From an uncultured Eubacteriales bacterium (GTDB lineage: Bacteria; Bacillota; Clostridia; Oscillospirales; Oscillospiraceae): a stretch of DNA of 14,578 nucleotides. Positions 14,145 to 14,578 of this stretch are shown piece after piece (position 1 is the first letter of the stretch; every line of letters begins with the position of its first letter). The notes under the pieces are model-generated. The model made no database searches, was not told where the DNA came from, and was given only the letters and a program-made list of their open reading frames with translations. Both the position numbers and the translations under genes were made by a program. The stretch is from NCBI GenBank assembly GCA_902475855.1, contig CABSBF010000040.1, forward strand, positions 1 to 14,578, given 5' to 3'.

Positions 14145-14177
14145 AAGGAGGGCACTTCTTATGAGATGAAAATTTGA
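14145..14177 (+). other. Micro-ORF with strong ribosome binding site in the rubrerythrin leader
   Basis: AAGGAGGG (14145-14152) is optimally spaced before ATG at 14161, which is followed by one codon and a stop (ATG AGA TGA). An overlapping ATG at 14166 gives Met-Lys-Ile-stop (ends 14177). The true gene starts 44 nt further on with a weaker RBS. It may be a leader minigene, a ribosome landing site that protects the mRNA, or a decayed start. Confidence 0.4.
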
Positions 14178-14220
14178 CTATCATAAGGGTAACAAACAAA
14201 AGAAGAAAGGAACATCGACC

Positions 14221-14578
14221 ATGAAGAAAACGAAGTACGCAGGCACCCAGACCGAAAAGAACCTGATGACGGCCTTTGCCGGTGAATCCGAGGCACGCAA
14301 CAAGTACACCTATTTTGCCTCCAAGGCCAAGAAGGAAGGCTACGAGCAGATCGCGGCGTTGTTCCTCAAAACCGCTGACAACGAGAAGGAACACGCTAAG
14401 CTGTGGTTCAAAGAACTGAACGGCATCGGCGACACTGCCGAAAATCTTCTCTCCGCCGCTGAGGGCGAGAACTACGAGTGGACGGATATGTACGACGGCT
14501 TCGCCAAGACTGCTGACGAGGAGGGTTTCCATGAGCTGGCCCAGCGTTTCCGCCTGGTAGCCGCCATTGAAAAGCACC
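14221..14578 (+). CDS. Rubrerythrin, 5' part (3' end outside window)
   Basis: Non-heme diiron peroxidase used by anaerobes to reduce hydrogen peroxide in the cytoplasm. The visible 119 residues start MKKTKYAGTQTEKNLMTAFA and form the four-helix ferritin-like domain. Metal ligands can be placed by motif: E22 in GESEARNKYTYFA, the ExxH of EKEH (E55, H58), an acidic ligand in TADEEGF, and the second ExxH starting at E117 (AAIEKH) at the window edge. The C-terminal rubredoxin-like iron centre, if present, lies beyond the window, so a classical and a short rubrerythrin cannot be told apart. RBS AAAGGA lies about 8 nt before the ATG. PerR control is common in the family, but no clear PerR box is visible here. 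Confidence 0.95.
   Translation, partial: MKKTKYAGTQTEKNLMTAFAGESEARNKYTYFASKAKKEGYEQIAALFLKTADNEKEHAKLWFKELNGIGDTAENLLSAAEGENYEWTDMYDGFAKTADEEGFHELAQRFRLVAAIEKH

Noticed and set aside
14107..14577. Minus-strand frame at the right edge
   Set aside because: Antisense to rubrerythrin, whose diiron motifs are unmistakable.

Overview
The window looks like a junction between a mobile genomic island (about positions 1-8780) and the chromosome of a GC-rich anaerobic Firmicute, probably a gut Oscillospiraceae/Ruminococcaceae-type organism. The right half supports this: a Rex redox repressor, an S-layer-homology secreted protein, an MntP manganese exporter, an ECF vitamin-transporter S component and a rubrerythrin, all GC-rich (about 65% in a 60-base sample of rex). 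The taxonomic call is inference from gene content and composition; no rRNA is present.

Left block (1-8588). The 3' end of a tyrosine-recombinase integrase gene enters from the left edge and runs rightward. Facing it is a four-gene operon on the minus strand. In transcription order the genes are: a 961-aa UvrD-type helicase fused to an Fe-S RecB-family nuclease; a 272-aa protein I do not recognise; a type III DNA methyltransferase (Mod); and a type III restriction helicase/endonuclease (Res). Spacings are 16 nt, an 8-nt overlap, and stop-to-start contact (TAAATG), so the four are almost certainly one transcriptional and translational unit. A promoter candidate lies just upstream at 8654-8682. 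Mod and Res make a standard type III restriction-modification pair. The helicase-nuclease and the unknown protein are not part of the classical system, so the whole may be a composite anti-phage system. The centre of mod, which should hold the target-recognition region, is about 38% GC against roughly 47-62% in its flanks, as if swapped by recombination.

Junction (8589-9213). An intact tRNA-Arg(CCG) gene with encoded CCA and its own terminator lies on the minus strand. About 130 bp further right is a second copy of only the 5' 39 nt of a tRNA-Arg(CCG), cut at the anticodon loop and still carrying a good tRNA promoter. This arrangement resembles the scar of site-specific integration into a tRNA gene, and it coincides with the change in base composition.

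Right block (9155-14578). A perfect-consensus promoter drives rex, which overlaps the next gene, a secreted S-layer-homology protein. Next come a 53-aa Cys/Gly-rich membrane protein with a structured leader, a bidirectional terminator, and mntP on the opposite strand with a hairpin plus T-run in its short leader. Divergent from mntP is a Card1/Can2-like (DUF1887) CARF nuclease with no CRISPR locus in view. An ECF transporter S component follows, with a 13-bp perfect inverted repeat inside its promoter. The window ends in a rubrerythrin cut by the right edge. Thus two separate candidate defence loci, the type III composite operon and the lone CARF nuclease, lie within 4 kb of each other.
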